A stretch of 64,000 nt of DNA, taken from assembly GCA_947258405.1 (NCBI GenBank), contig CAMYIE010000015.1, forward strand, positions 1-64,000, read 5' to 3'. Position numbers and translations under genes: made by a program. Positions 36,484 to 46,400 of the stretch are shown here, piece by piece (position 1 is the first letter of the stretch; the number at the start of each line of letters is the position of its first letter). The DNA is from an uncultured Eudoraea sp. (GTDB lineage Bacteria; Bacteroidota; Bacteroidia; Flavobacteriales; Flavobacteriaceae). Below the pieces are notes generated by a model. That model made no database searches. It saw only the letters and a list, made by a program, of their open reading frames with translations, and was not told the DNA's origin.

Positions 36484-38745
36484 CTAGCGTATAATGGTTA
36501 TGGTTCCCTGCTTCAATACGGAAACAGCATCCCTGATCTTATAATAGAAGACCATGTTTTGTTTAGGGAAGGCCGTAGAAGACTGGGGCCAGTTATTCTG
36601 ATAATTATTTACATTGAGCACTTGCTCACCTCTTTCATTATATATAATCACATTAACGTCATCTTTATTTGAGTATGAATTCGGAAGGATCCATAGATCG
36701 TTGATTCCATCACCATTTACAGTGATCACATTAGGAACCCTAAAAGTGTCGAGGTATTCTGCGGTTACGTTTCGAGTTACATCACAGTTGCCAACTGAGG
36801 CGATCACTGTGAATTCTCCAGCTTCAGATACGGTGATCGATGACGAATTACTGATCTCTACGTTGTCTGAATTGAACCAACGATAGCTATCCCCGCCTGA
36901 GGCCGATATCGTTCTGGAACTTCCTTCCGGAAAGACTACGGTATCCGATGGATCAATCGTGATTAAAGATGGATCGAGTGTTGAGATCACCACCTCGTTA
37001 GAAGGTAGCGGACAGCCATTTCTTTGCAATACCAATTGGTATGTACCTGGACTATTTACTGTTAATTCAGGCGTGGATACATTAAGGTTTTGTCCGTCTC
37101 TGTACCAGTCGAATGTTTCAGAGCTAAGATCTGTTGTGGTACTTATAGTAATATCTTCCGAACTGTTGCAGCTGATCAGGCTGGTACTGCTAATGCTGAG
37201 CACTTCACTGGTCAGTAATTGTACTGGAAGTGTATTAGAGGTAAAATTGTATGTGCTTATCGATGCATCTAGGGTGTAATCTCCGTTCTCACTGATATCA
37301 GCAAGACTGATTGATGATGAAGTAGCACCGCTAACAGCACTTCCATCTAAATTCCATATATAGGTTAAGCTTGAAGCGATTTGGGCAGTTACATCTGTAC
37401 TTCCCCCACCGCTGTCGATTGCGTTTATTGTCTGGACCTGAAGCACTACGCTTGTATTGGTACAAGCGGAATAGGATCCACCATAGGCGATAATGGCCTC
37501 AAAGGATGTTGGAACCACAACAGTAGTGGCATCCGAATCTATGGAAGTGGATGCACAAGCACCACCGCTCAGAGATACCCTGCAAAAATAATTGCCGGTT
37601 TCAGTTTCACCTACGGTAAGACTATTAGTAGTGGCACCGCTTACTGGGTTACCGTCTCTGTACCACTGAAAATCAGGGGACGAAGCATCGGTAGTAACAC
37701 TTAATACTTCTGTTTGCCCGGGCAATACAACTACATTGGCTGGATTGTTGCGGGTAACCGTAAAATTACCTGCATTGGTAATAGTCACTGCAGCAGAACG
37801 CTCTACACAGGCACCCGGTCCAAATATTTCAACCTCGTAGTCTCCTTCGAACCCTGGGGAAGACGCATCTACAGTATATGTATCATTGTCAACAGCCGGG
37901 CCCGCAACGGGAGCACCATCTTTAAACCAGGTATAGGTAAGTCCCATACCTACTATATTTGCGATAAGATCCACAGTCTCACCAGTACACAAGTCGGTTT
38001 TGGCTGGAGGATTGATCGCAATTCCGAGACTACTGCCGGTAGTAACATCTATGATGTTGGATAATGTATTTCCTGATCCTGAACAAGAACCATAATCTAT
38101 CTCGGCGATATACATACCAGCCTGACTTACGGTAATCGAAGAAGATTTTTCGGCAAGTGGAGTACCACTGCGATACCAGTTATATTGATAGGTCCCTGCA
38201 TTTGGAAGATTGTATACTTCGAGGGATATTGAGTTTCCATCACATACCTCCGCAGTACCATCTCCAAAGTCGGCTTGTCCCTGAGGACGAATGGTTATGG
38301 CCGAATTTACATCGATATAATACATGGGATAAGGAGAAGAACTGGGTCCGGTTATGGCCGGATCGGTACTTCTTACCCTCATTCTGTAACCTTCCCCACG
38401 GGTAGTGTTGGGTATTGTAAACTGAAAAAAGAAATCAAAGTTGGTGTTTTTGGTGGCATCTCTGGCCAGTTCAACAGGACTTGAAAAGCTGCCGCTGGCG
38501 TCTGAAAGTTCCAAAATGAATTCGTTGCCCGAGTTTACCAGGGGAGGACTCCAGGTAAAATTTACCCAGAAATCGTTAAAGCTGTCTGAAGCACAAGCTT
38601 GTGTCCAGGGGGAACTTCCCACCGGAGGGGTCTGATTAGGTGCTGGAACCGGAGCATTTAGAATCTGTGCCTGGATTCCGCATGTTCCCAATAGCACGAA
38701 AACACAAAAGATCAATTTTTGAAAGAAAGATAGTTTTGGTCTCAT
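36484..38745 (-). CDS. sprC: Type IX secreted surface protein with Ig-like domains (SprC-like)
   Basis: A 753-residue exported protein. The signal peptide is FCVFVLLGTCGIQAQ. Several Ig/PKD-like beta domains follow, each with a core such as YNWYRSGTPL, YTWFKDGAPV, FQWYRDGNPV or FDWYRDGQNL. The C-terminus (PNVITVNGDGINDLWILPNS to TITIIR) is a gliding motility-associated sorting domain, so the protein is probably exported by the type IX system. It is the first gene of the spr operon, and this position matches sprC of F. johnsoniae. It is divergent from glnS across 283 bp. The symbol rests on synteny and domain type, not on alignment. Confidence 0.8.
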   Translation of the reverse strand: MRPKLSFFQKLIFCVFVLLGTCGIQAQILNAPVPAPNQTPPVGSSPWTQACASDSFNDFWVNFTWSPPLVNSGNEFILELSDASGSFSSPVELARDATKNTNFDFFFQFTIPNTTRGEGYRMRVRSTDPAITGPSSSPYPMYYIDVNSAITIRPQGQADFGDGTAEVCDGNSISLEVYNLPNAGTYQYNWYRSGTPLAEKSSSITVSQAGMYIAEIDYGSCSGSGNTLSNIIDVTTGSSLGIAINPPAKTDLCTGETVDLIANIVGMGLTYTWFKDGAPVAGPAVDNDTYTVDASSPGFEGDYEVEIFGPGACVERSAAVTITNAGNFTVTRNNPANVVVLPGQTEVLSVTTDASSPDFQWYRDGNPVSGATTNSLTVGETETGNYFCRVSLSGGACASTSIDSDATTVVVPTSFEAIIAYGGSYSACTNTSVVLQVQTINAIDSGGGSTDVTAQIASSLTYIWNLDGSAVSGATSSSISLADISENGDYTLDASISTYNFTSNTLPVQLLTSEVLSISSTSLISCNSSEDITISTTTDLSSETFDWYRDGQNLNVSTPELTVNSPGTYQLVLQRNGCPLPSNEVVISTLDPSLITIDPSDTVVFPEGSSRTISASGGDSYRWFNSDNVEISNSSSITVSEAGEFTVIASVGNCDVTRNVTAEYLDTFRVPNVITVNGDGINDLWILPNSYSNKDDVNVIIYNERGEQVLNVNNYQNNWPQSSTAFPKQNMVFYYKIRDAVSVLKQGTITIIR

Positions 38746-39028
38746 AAGTAGATGTAGTTTTGGGGAACTACAGTTTTACCGATTACTAGATTTGGGTGCG
38801 GATCAACCGTATGGCTCTGTTTTTTGGCAATTGTTTTATTGATCACTAGGTTCTATTTGCGCTGATCCTAGTACTTAACAACAAATATGTCATATAATTA
38901 CCGCGCGGGAAATTTAATGTTGTGGCACTGATTAAATATGTTGTGAAACGCATTTATTGTATGGTGAGCTTGTTTTATAGGGGCCAATACTTGCATTTTT
39001 CCTACATTTGTGCCTCTAAAAATGTACG
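38746..39028 (-). promoter_or_regulatory. Divergent spr operon / glnS intergenic region
   Basis: This 283-bp region must carry the promoter for the whole sprCDBF operon and, in the other direction, that of glnS. A TACATTTG box for glnS is visible at its right end. No good TAnnTTTG match was found for the spr side. A short inverted repeat CTAGG/CCTAG is present around 38847-38872. There is no small open frame of note. Confidence 0.5.
39003..39010 (+). promoter_or_regulatory. Candidate -7 box for glnS
   Basis: TACATTTG matches TAnnTTTG and ends 18 nt before the glnS ATG. The -33 element is not obvious. Confidence 0.4.
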
Positions 39029-40717
39029 ATGAGTAATCCGGTCAGATCGCTTAATTTTATTGAACATATCGTAGAGGAGGATCTTGCCAAGGGCATGCCC
39101 GGCAAACAGCTTAGGTTTCGTTTCCCACCTGAGCCAAACGGCTACCTCCACATAGGACATGCGAGTTCTATATGCCTCAATTTCGGACTGGGGCTTCGTT
39201 ATAATGCCCCGGTAAACCTTCGTTTCGACGACACCAATCCCATAAAAGAGGAACAGGAATTCGTCGATGCTATCAAAAAAGATGTAGAATGGCTTGGATA
39301 TACCTGGGAAACAGAGTGTTACGCATCTGATTATTTTCAACAACTCTACGACTGGGCGCTGTTCTTGATCAAGAGCGGAAAGGCCTATGTAGACAGCCAA
39401 ACCTCGGAGGAAATGGCCCGTCAAAAAGGCACACCTACTGAAGCTGGTACAGAGAGTCCATATAGAAACCGTAGCATAGAAGAAAATCTTACCCTTTTCG
39501 AAGGCATGAAAAATGGAGATTTTGAGGAAGGAACGCATGTGTTAAGGGCAAAAATCGATATGGCGTCCTCTAATATGCTGATGCGCGACCCTATAATGTA
39601 TCGTATCTTACACAAGGCACATCATCGAACAAATACCGATTGGTGTATTTATCCGATGTACGACTGGACCCACGGTGAAAGCGATTATATCGAGCAGGTT
39701 TCTCATTCGCTTTGTACACTCGAATTCGCACCCCACAGGGAATTGTACGACTGGTTTTTGGATCAATTGGTAGACTCTGACAGGTTAAGGCCTAAACAAC
39801 GGGAATTCGCCAGGAGAAATCTGAGCCATACAGTGGTGAGTAAAAGAAAGTTGCTGAAATTGGTGGAAGACGGCGTAGTATCGGGATGGGACGATCCAAG
39901 AATGCCTACGATTTCTGGCTTGCGCCGCAGAGGATATACTCCTGAATCTATTAGAAATTTTGCGGATACCATCGGTATCGCCAAACGCGAGAATATTGTG
40001 GACGTTTCCTTGCTTGAATTTCACATACGCGAGCATCTGAATAAAATTGCACCCAGAGTAATGGCGGTGTTACGGCCGGTAAAAATAGTGATCACCAATT
40101 ATCCAGAAGGTGAAGAAGAGTGGCTGGAAACAGAAAACAATCCTGAGGATCCAGAGGCAGGAGTACGAAAAGTGCCCTTTTCCAGGGAGCTTTATATAGA
40201 ATCTGACGATTTCAGGGAAGAGGCCAACCGCAGGTTCTTCAGGCTAAAACTGGGCGGGGAGGTCCGTTTAAAAAGTGCTTATATCATCAAGGCCGAACAT
40301 TGTATCAAGGACGACAAAGGGGAAGTAACAGAGATCCATTGTACTTATGACCCTAAGAGCCGCAGTGGCAGCGGGACCGAAGAAAGTATGCGTAAAGTGA
40401 AAGGTACCTTGCACTGGGTTTCAGTCTCACATGCATTGCCAGCTGAAATAAGATTATACGATCGTCTGTTTACCGATGAGAATCCGGATGGTTATAAAGA
40501 CAGGGATTTTATGGAATTCCTCAACAGAGATTCGCTGGAAATCGTTACCGGCCAGCTAGAGCCAAGCCTTGTAAGTGCAGAACCCGGAGATAGATTCCAG
40601 TTTCAGCGTCTTGGATATTTCTGTGTAGACGCGGATAGCAGCTCAGAGAAGCTGGTTCTTAACCGCACGGTTACTCTCAGGGATACCTGGGCGAAGATCG
40701 AACAGAAAAAGGAATAA
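39029..40717 (+). CDS. glnS: Glutamine--tRNA ligase
   Basis: Class I aminoacyl-tRNA synthetase that charges tRNA-Gln with glutamine, 562 residues, close to the E. coli enzyme. The HIGH motif lies in FPPEPNGYLHIGHASS and the KMSKS equivalent is VVSKRKLL. The tRNA-binding region DPRMPTISGLRRRGY and the C-terminal anticodon-binding beta-barrels (ending QRLGYFCVDADS) are complete. Its presence means Gln-tRNA is made directly here. It converges on the SPFH gene with a 24-bp gap. A gltX gene lies about 2.5 kb away on the opposite strand. Confidence 0.96.
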   Translation: MSNPVRSLNFIEHIVEEDLAKGMPGKQLRFRFPPEPNGYLHIGHASSICLNFGLGLRYNAPVNLRFDDTNPIKEEQEFVDAIKKDVEWLGYTWETECYASDYFQQLYDWALFLIKSGKAYVDSQTSEEMARQKGTPTEAGTESPYRNRSIEENLTLFEGMKNGDFEEGTHVLRAKIDMASSNMLMRDPIMYRILHKAHHRTNTDWCIYPMYDWTHGESDYIEQVSHSLCTLEFAPHRELYDWFLDQLVDSDRLRPKQREFARRNLSHTVVSKRKLLKLVEDGVVSGWDDPRMPTISGLRRRGYTPESIRNFADTIGIAKRENIVDVSLLEFHIREHLNKIAPRVMAVLRPVKIVITNYPEGEEEWLETENNPEDPEAGVRKVPFSRELYIESDDFREEANRRFFRLKLGGEVRLKSAYIIKAEHCIKDDKGEVTEIHCTYDPKSRSGSGTEESMRKVKGTLHWVSVSHALPAEIRLYDRLFTDENPDGYKDRDFMEFLNRDSLEIVTGQLEPSLVSAEPGDRFQFQRLGYFCVDADSSSEKLVLNRTVTLRDTWAKIEQKKE

Positions 40718-40741
40718 TCTTAAACAATACTATACGGTATA

Positions 40742-41674
40742 TTAGGATTTTTTGTCATCCTTTTGCTTTTGGCGTTTCATCGCCTCTCCTATTTGATTAC
40801 TGGCTGTAAAAGACGCTACCATATTGTTCAGCATATCGCTTCCCGCCTGTGGTGAATTCGGTAGTAATATCAGATTTGTGTTGGTCTCTTCACCAATAGA
40901 CTGTAGTGTATCGTAATGTTGTGTTACTACAATAAGCGCTGAGGCTTCCTGTGAATTGATCCCTACTTTATTCAGGACTTCTACCGATTCTTCAAGACCT
41001 CTGGCGATCTCCCTTCGCTGGTCGGCGATCCCCTGGCCCTGCAATCTTTTGCTTTCTGCCTCGGCTTTAGCTTTTTCAACGATCAGGATCCTGGCAGCGT
41101 CCCCTTCGAACTGAGCAGCAATCTTCTCGCGCTCTGAAGCATTGATCCGGTTCATCGCGGATTTAACCTGCGCATCCGGGTCTATATCTGTTACCAGTGT
41201 TTTAATTATATCATAGCCATAATCGAGCATCGCATCTTGTAATTCGGTTTTAACAGCGATGGCAATGTCGTCCTTTTTAACAAAGACATCATCCAATTTC
41301 ATTTTAGGCACTTCCGCCCTTACAACATCAAACACATAAGAAGTGATCTGGTCGTGTGGGTATTCTAGTTTGTAGAAGGCCTCATAGACTTTCTCTCGGA
41401 TAACGACGTACTGTACCGATACCTTTAGTTTTACAAATACATCATCCAATGTTTTGGTTTCTACTATTACATCCAATTGTTGAATTTTTAGGCTTAACCG
41501 GCCAGAAATTCTGTCTACAAGCGGAATTTTCATCTGAAGCCCGGAGTTTCGGATACTTTGAAATCTACCGAATCGCTCTATTACGGCAGCAGTTTGCTGT
41601 TTTACAACAAAGAATGAAGAGATCAAAACGATCAGTGAGAAGAAAATAATAGGAATCAGGAAAAAATCGCCCAT
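40742..41674 (-). CDS. SPFH/Band 7 domain membrane protein (stomatin/slipin type)
   Basis: A 310-residue protein with one N-terminal membrane segment (LIPIIFFSLIVLISSFFV), then an SPFH domain (VERFG-type opening at about 32, IPLVDRI, KTLDDVFVKLKVSVQYVV) to about 200. A coiled-coil follows (AEAESKRLQGQGIADQRREI). It resembles QmcA/stomatin family proteins, which form large membrane-bound rings and influence membrane proteases or lipid domains. No NfeD or FtsH gene is adjacent. It sits between glnS (convergent) and gltX (same strand, 106 bp upstream). The family is clear and the specific role unknown. Confidence 0.9.
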   Translation of the reverse strand: MGDFFLIPIIFFSLIVLISSFFVVKQQTAAVIERFGRFQSIRNSGLQMKIPLVDRISGRLSLKIQQLDVIVETKTLDDVFVKLKVSVQYVVIREKVYEAFYKLEYPHDQITSYVFDVVRAEVPKMKLDDVFVKKDDIAIAVKTELQDAMLDYGYDIIKTLVTDIDPDAQVKSAMNRINASEREKIAAQFEGDAARILIVEKAKAEAESKRLQGQGIADQRREIARGLEESVEVLNKVGINSQEASALIVVTQHYDTLQSIGEETNTNLILLPNSPQAGSDMLNNMVASFTASNQIGEAMKRQKQKDDKKS

Positions 41675-41780
41675 AGCTTAGGATTTAAGTTTGTGAAAAG
41701 AATCAAGACATTTTATTGGTCGGGATTCTGTGGTTTTTGTTACATCTATACGTCAGTGAAAATCTCGGTAATCAAATATT

Positions 41781-43277
41781 CTATAATCGCTCCACGGCAT
41801 TGTTTATTCGTGCTATACTCTCCTGTTTTCCCAGAAGCTCCATTATATCGAATACACCTGGTCCTTTGAGGTCCCCAACAAGGGTTAGCCTCAATGGCGC
41901 CATTATTTTTCCGAACCCAATTTCTTTTTGCCCGATCCAGGATTTAAGATGGCTTTCCAGTTCCGAAGCGGAAAAACTATCAAGTTTCTGAAGAAGACCA
42001 ACCAGCTCCATCATCAAGTCAGCCGTATCGTTTTTCCAATGTTTTTTAGCGGCCTTTTCATTGTAATTTTCTGGTGGTGAAAAGAAATATCGACCCTGTG
42101 TCCATATGTCGAGCGCAAAATCGGCCCTCTCTTTTAAAAGCCCTACCACCTTTTCAAGATAGGAATCGGAGAATGAACTCAACTCGGGTTCAGAATATTT
42201 TTTAAGATCATTAACTAATTTAATATCAGTGCGCTGCTGCAGATAATGATGATTATACCATTTGGTTTTATCAGGATCGAACCGGGCCCCGGCCTTATGC
42301 ACGCGTTCCAGACTGAACAACTCAACGAGTTCGTCCAGGGATAGAATTTCGCGATCATCTCCTGGATTCCATCCTAACATAGCCAGGAAGTTAACCACCG
42401 CTTCCGGATAATAACCTGCTTCCCGGTAACCGATAGATTGCTCCCAGCTCAACGGAAAAACAGGAAAGCCTAGTTTTTCTCCATCCCTTTTGCTGAGCTT
42501 TCCTTTCCCCACCGGCTTAAGGATTAATGGCAGATGTGCAAAGGCTGGTTTCTCCCAACCAAAAGCATCATAGAGTTGATAATGTAACGCAAGTGAAGGC
42601 AACCATTCTTCGCCTCTGATAACGTGGGTGATTTCCATCAGGTGATCATCTACTATATTTGCCAGATGATATGTGGGCATCCCATCGCTTTTAAAGAGGA
42701 CCTTATCATCGAGAATTTTTGTATCAATCTCGATCTGGCCTCTGATCAAATCACTTAATTCCATTTTCTGGTCTTCCGGCATTTTGTAACGGATTACATA
42801 AGGAGTGCCAGAGTTAATAAGATCCGACACTTCTGATTCCGGAAGTGATAAGGAGTTTTTAAGTTGTTCCCTGTTCTGCCAGTTATAGATAAAAGTATGG
42901 CCCTGAGCCTCCATTTTGCCGCGATAATGCTGAAGTTGCTCGGCCGTATCAAAAGCATAATAAGCCTTACCCGATTCTACCAGTATTTCTGCATACTTTC
43001 CATATAAGTGTCCTCGCTCGCTTTGACGGTATGGACCGAATCCGGATTCTTTGCCAGGGCCCTCATCAAATGGAATGCCGCACCATTGGAGCGCTTCTAA
43101 AATGTATTCTTCGGCCCCTTCTACAAATCTGTTTTGATCGGTATCTTCTATCCTCAAAACAAAAGACCCCTGGTGCTTACGCGCAAAAAGATAGTTGTAC
43201 AGGGCGGTACGAACGCCACCGATATGTAGAGGCCCTGTTGGACTGGGGGCAAATCGAACCCGCACTTTATCTGGCAT
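41781..43277 (-). CDS. gltX: Glutamate--tRNA ligase
   Basis: Class I synthetase that charges tRNA-Glu. The HIGH motif is in FAPSPTGPLHIGG and the KMSKS motif is KLSKRDGEKLGFPV. The open frame extends to 43331, but the ATG at 43277 gives MPDKVRVRFAPSP, the normal start for the family; the protein is then 498 residues. The C-terminal anticodon-binding helical domain is complete (ending IARINNAVERL). It is transcribed divergently from the DUF4175 gene across about 150 bp. Confidence 0.95.
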   Translation of the reverse strand: MPDKVRVRFAPSPTGPLHIGGVRTALYNYLFARKHQGSFVLRIEDTDQNRFVEGAEEYILEALQWCGIPFDEGPGKESGFGPYRQSERGHLYGKYAEILVESGKAYYAFDTAEQLQHYRGKMEAQGHTFIYNWQNREQLKNSLSLPESEVSDLINSGTPYVIRYKMPEDQKMELSDLIRGQIEIDTKILDDKVLFKSDGMPTYHLANIVDDHLMEITHVIRGEEWLPSLALHYQLYDAFGWEKPAFAHLPLILKPVGKGKLSKRDGEKLGFPVFPLSWEQSIGYREAGYYPEAVVNFLAMLGWNPGDDREILSLDELVELFSLERVHKAGARFDPDKTKWYNHHYLQQRTDIKLVNDLKKYSEPELSSFSDSYLEKVVGLLKERADFALDIWTQGRYFFSPPENYNEKAAKKHWKNDTADLMMELVGLLQKLDSFSASELESHLKSWIGQKEIGFGKIMAPLRLTLVGDLKGPGVFDIMELLGKQESIARINNAVERL

Positions 43278-43430
43278 ATAGTAAGTATTAGGCTGCAAAG
43301 ATACTAGGTAGATACCGAATCCCAAAAGCACTGATGATTCCCGACTAATACCTGTTAAACGGCTCTTTTAACAATATTTTGAAATTATTTTCTAAACTAT
43401 CGGGTATCTTGCTGCTACAATTGATAGGCG

Positions 43431-46400
43431 TTGACGGCATATGAGCACATAATCGGCAAACTTCTGAGATTTTCAAGGAGGTACTATGCCAAGGTATTGA
43501 TCAAGGGGATCATTTTGTTTTTGGCCCTAGGCTTTCTCTTTTTCCTGGCCACACTATCGGTGGAATACTTCCTCTGGCTCAATTCTACTGGCCGACTGGC
43601 GCTTCTGGTCGGTTTTCTAACCACTGAAATTTATCTGCTGGTACGGTTTATAATCATACCTGTAATTTATCTGCTGAGAATCAAAGAAGGGATCACAGAC
43701 CGTGACGCTTCTCGGATCATAGGCAAACATTTTTCAGAGGTCGATGACAAACTAATTAATCTTTTAGAGTTGGCAGAAGACAGAAACAAATCCGAACTGT
43801 TGCTGGCCAGCATAGCACAACGCTCTTCCGAGCTTAGGGAGATACCATTCGGTAAAGCAATAGACCTAAGGGAGAGCCTCAAATATGTAAAATACCTGCT
43901 AATACCCCTGGCGCTTTTTCTGATTATTGGAATAAGTGGTAACCTGAGCTCTTTCCTGGGCACTTATAATCGCGTTGTTAATTATGATGTGGCCTATGAA
44001 CCACCGGCCCCATTCCAGTTCAGGGTAATGGCTGGAGATCTCAGTGTTCTTGAAACAGAAGAAGTCATCGTAAAAGTAGCTACCGAGGGAGATGTTAAAC
44101 CCGATGAGATCAGGATTGTGATTGGTGAGCGCTCTAATTTAATGCAGAATATAGACGGTGTCTTTCAACACACATTTTCACCTCCTCTGACGGATGCTGA
44201 ATTCTACTTCGAGGCTAACGGTTTCCGGTCGAGGACATACCAACTTGAAGCCCTTCAAGTTCCCGTGATTCAGGATTTCAAGCTGGTTTTAAAATATCCG
44301 GCCTATGTAAATAAGGCCTCCGAAACACTCAATAGTACAGGCAATGCAACATTTCCGGAAGGGACTCGTGTTACCTGGGAGATCGCAGGACTGAATACCG
44401 ATGAAATAGCCCTGATGGAAGGAGATAGTATTCAGTTGTTCGAAAAGGAGAATGAACTTTTTTCGTTGGCTCGCACGGTCTACAATAATCTTGATTATCA
44501 ACTTTCTACCTCTAATATAAATGCGCGTGCTTTCGAAAAATTGAATTACAGGTTTAAGGTTATCAGGGATAATATGCCGTCTATCAAAGCCAGGGAAGTT
44601 ATCGATTCTATCAATCCTAATGTACGCTACTACAACGGTGAAACAGCAGATGATTATCAACTGGTTTCTTTAAAACTTATATGTTATCCTATCAATCGTA
44701 CGGAGGAACGTCAGGAGATACTGCTCGACAGACCTTTTACAAACTTTAAACAGTTCTATTATACGTTTCCAAGCGGATTGCAACTCCAGGAAGGGGAGGA
44801 GTATGAGTTTTATTTCGAGGTTATGGATAACGATGCCATCAGGGGAGGAAAGAAAGTGAAAAGTCAGTTATTCAGAACACGCGTTTTCAATAATAATGAA
44901 TTGAATAACAAGCAGTTAGATATGCAAAGATCTATTTTGGACGATTTGGATAGATCTATGGAGGGGCTCAAGAAACAGGAAAAAGATCTTGAGGAGATCA
45001 ATCGGGACCAGAAGGAAAAGAACAGTCTTACATTTAACGACCAGAACAAGATCAAGGAGTTTCTCAATAAGCAGGAAAGGCAGGAACAGATGATGCAGAA
45101 GTTCAGCCGTCAGCTCAAGGAGAATCTGGAACAAGGTGATAAGGATGAACAACTAAGTAAATTGCTGCAGGAGCGCCTTGAAAGACAGGAAATCGAGGCG
45201 CGTAAGAATGAGAAATTACTGGATGAGCTAAAAAAGATCGCAGATAAATTGGAGAAAGAAGAATTGACCCAGCGTTTGGAAGAATTGGGCAAGAGCCAAA
45301 AGAACAGCGAACGGAACCTGGAACAACTCCTGGAATTGACCAAGCGGTATTATGTAACCGAGAAGGCCTCTCAATTAGCCCGTGAACTTGAAGAAATGGC
45401 CCAATTACAGGAAGCACTCTCAAAGGCCAGGAAAGATAGCGTGAATCTGGATTCACAGGAAAAGATCAATTCAGATTTTGAGGAGTTAACCGAAGAATTA
45501 AAAGAATTGAATAAAGACAATCAGAAGCTACAAAAACCCTTGCCATTATCGATGGATAAAAATCTCGAGGAAGGCGCAAAGAACGATCAAAAAGAGGCCG
45601 TTGAGGAACTAAATAGAGAACAAGAGGAGAGTTCGCAAAACGAAGAAAACGAAGAAAAACAAAATAGCCAATCTAAAGCCGGAAAAAAGCAAAAGTCTGC
45701 ATCGGAAAAGATCCAGCAGATGAGCGAAGAACTTAAAGCATCGAGTGCAGGGGCGTCCGGCGGCTCTTCCATTACGGAGGATGCGGAAATGCTGAGGCAA
45801 ATCCTCGAAAACCTGGTCACTTTTTCCTTTAAGCAAGAATCTCTTTTTGACCAACTGGAGGGAAGAGATTTGGATATTACCCACTTCTCGAGCGTAGTTA
45901 AAAAACAGAAAGATCTAAGGGATTTATTCGAACATGTAGATGATAGCCTTTTTTCGCTTTCCTTACGTCGTGCAGAATTATCGGAATTTGTCAATGAACA
46001 AATCGGCGAGGTATATTACAATATAGACAAGTCTGTTGAAAGTATAGTAGAAGGAAGAATATACCAGGGAGTATCGTATCAGCAGTATGTATTAACGGCG
46101 GCTAATTCCCTGGCAGACTTTTTGGCTAATATTTTAGATAATATGCAACAAAGCATGGCAGCGGGTGCGGGTTCCAGCGGGCAAGGCGAAAATTTTCAAT
46201 TACCTGATATTATAAAAGGACAACAAGAATTAGGCGAGCGAATGGGTCAGATGCAGGGCCAGGGCCAACAGGGTTCTAAAGGAAAGCCTGAGAATGGTGA
46301 AGGTTCCAAACCGGGTGAAGGTGCAGAAGATGGACAAGACGGAGAATCCGGATCAGGAAATAAAGGAGAGCAAGGTGATGGTAAGGAAGGAGAAGGACAA

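Noticed and set aside
43278-43331. Upstream extension of gltX
   Set aside because: Family members start at MPDKVRVRFAPSP; the 18 extra codons show no conserved feature.
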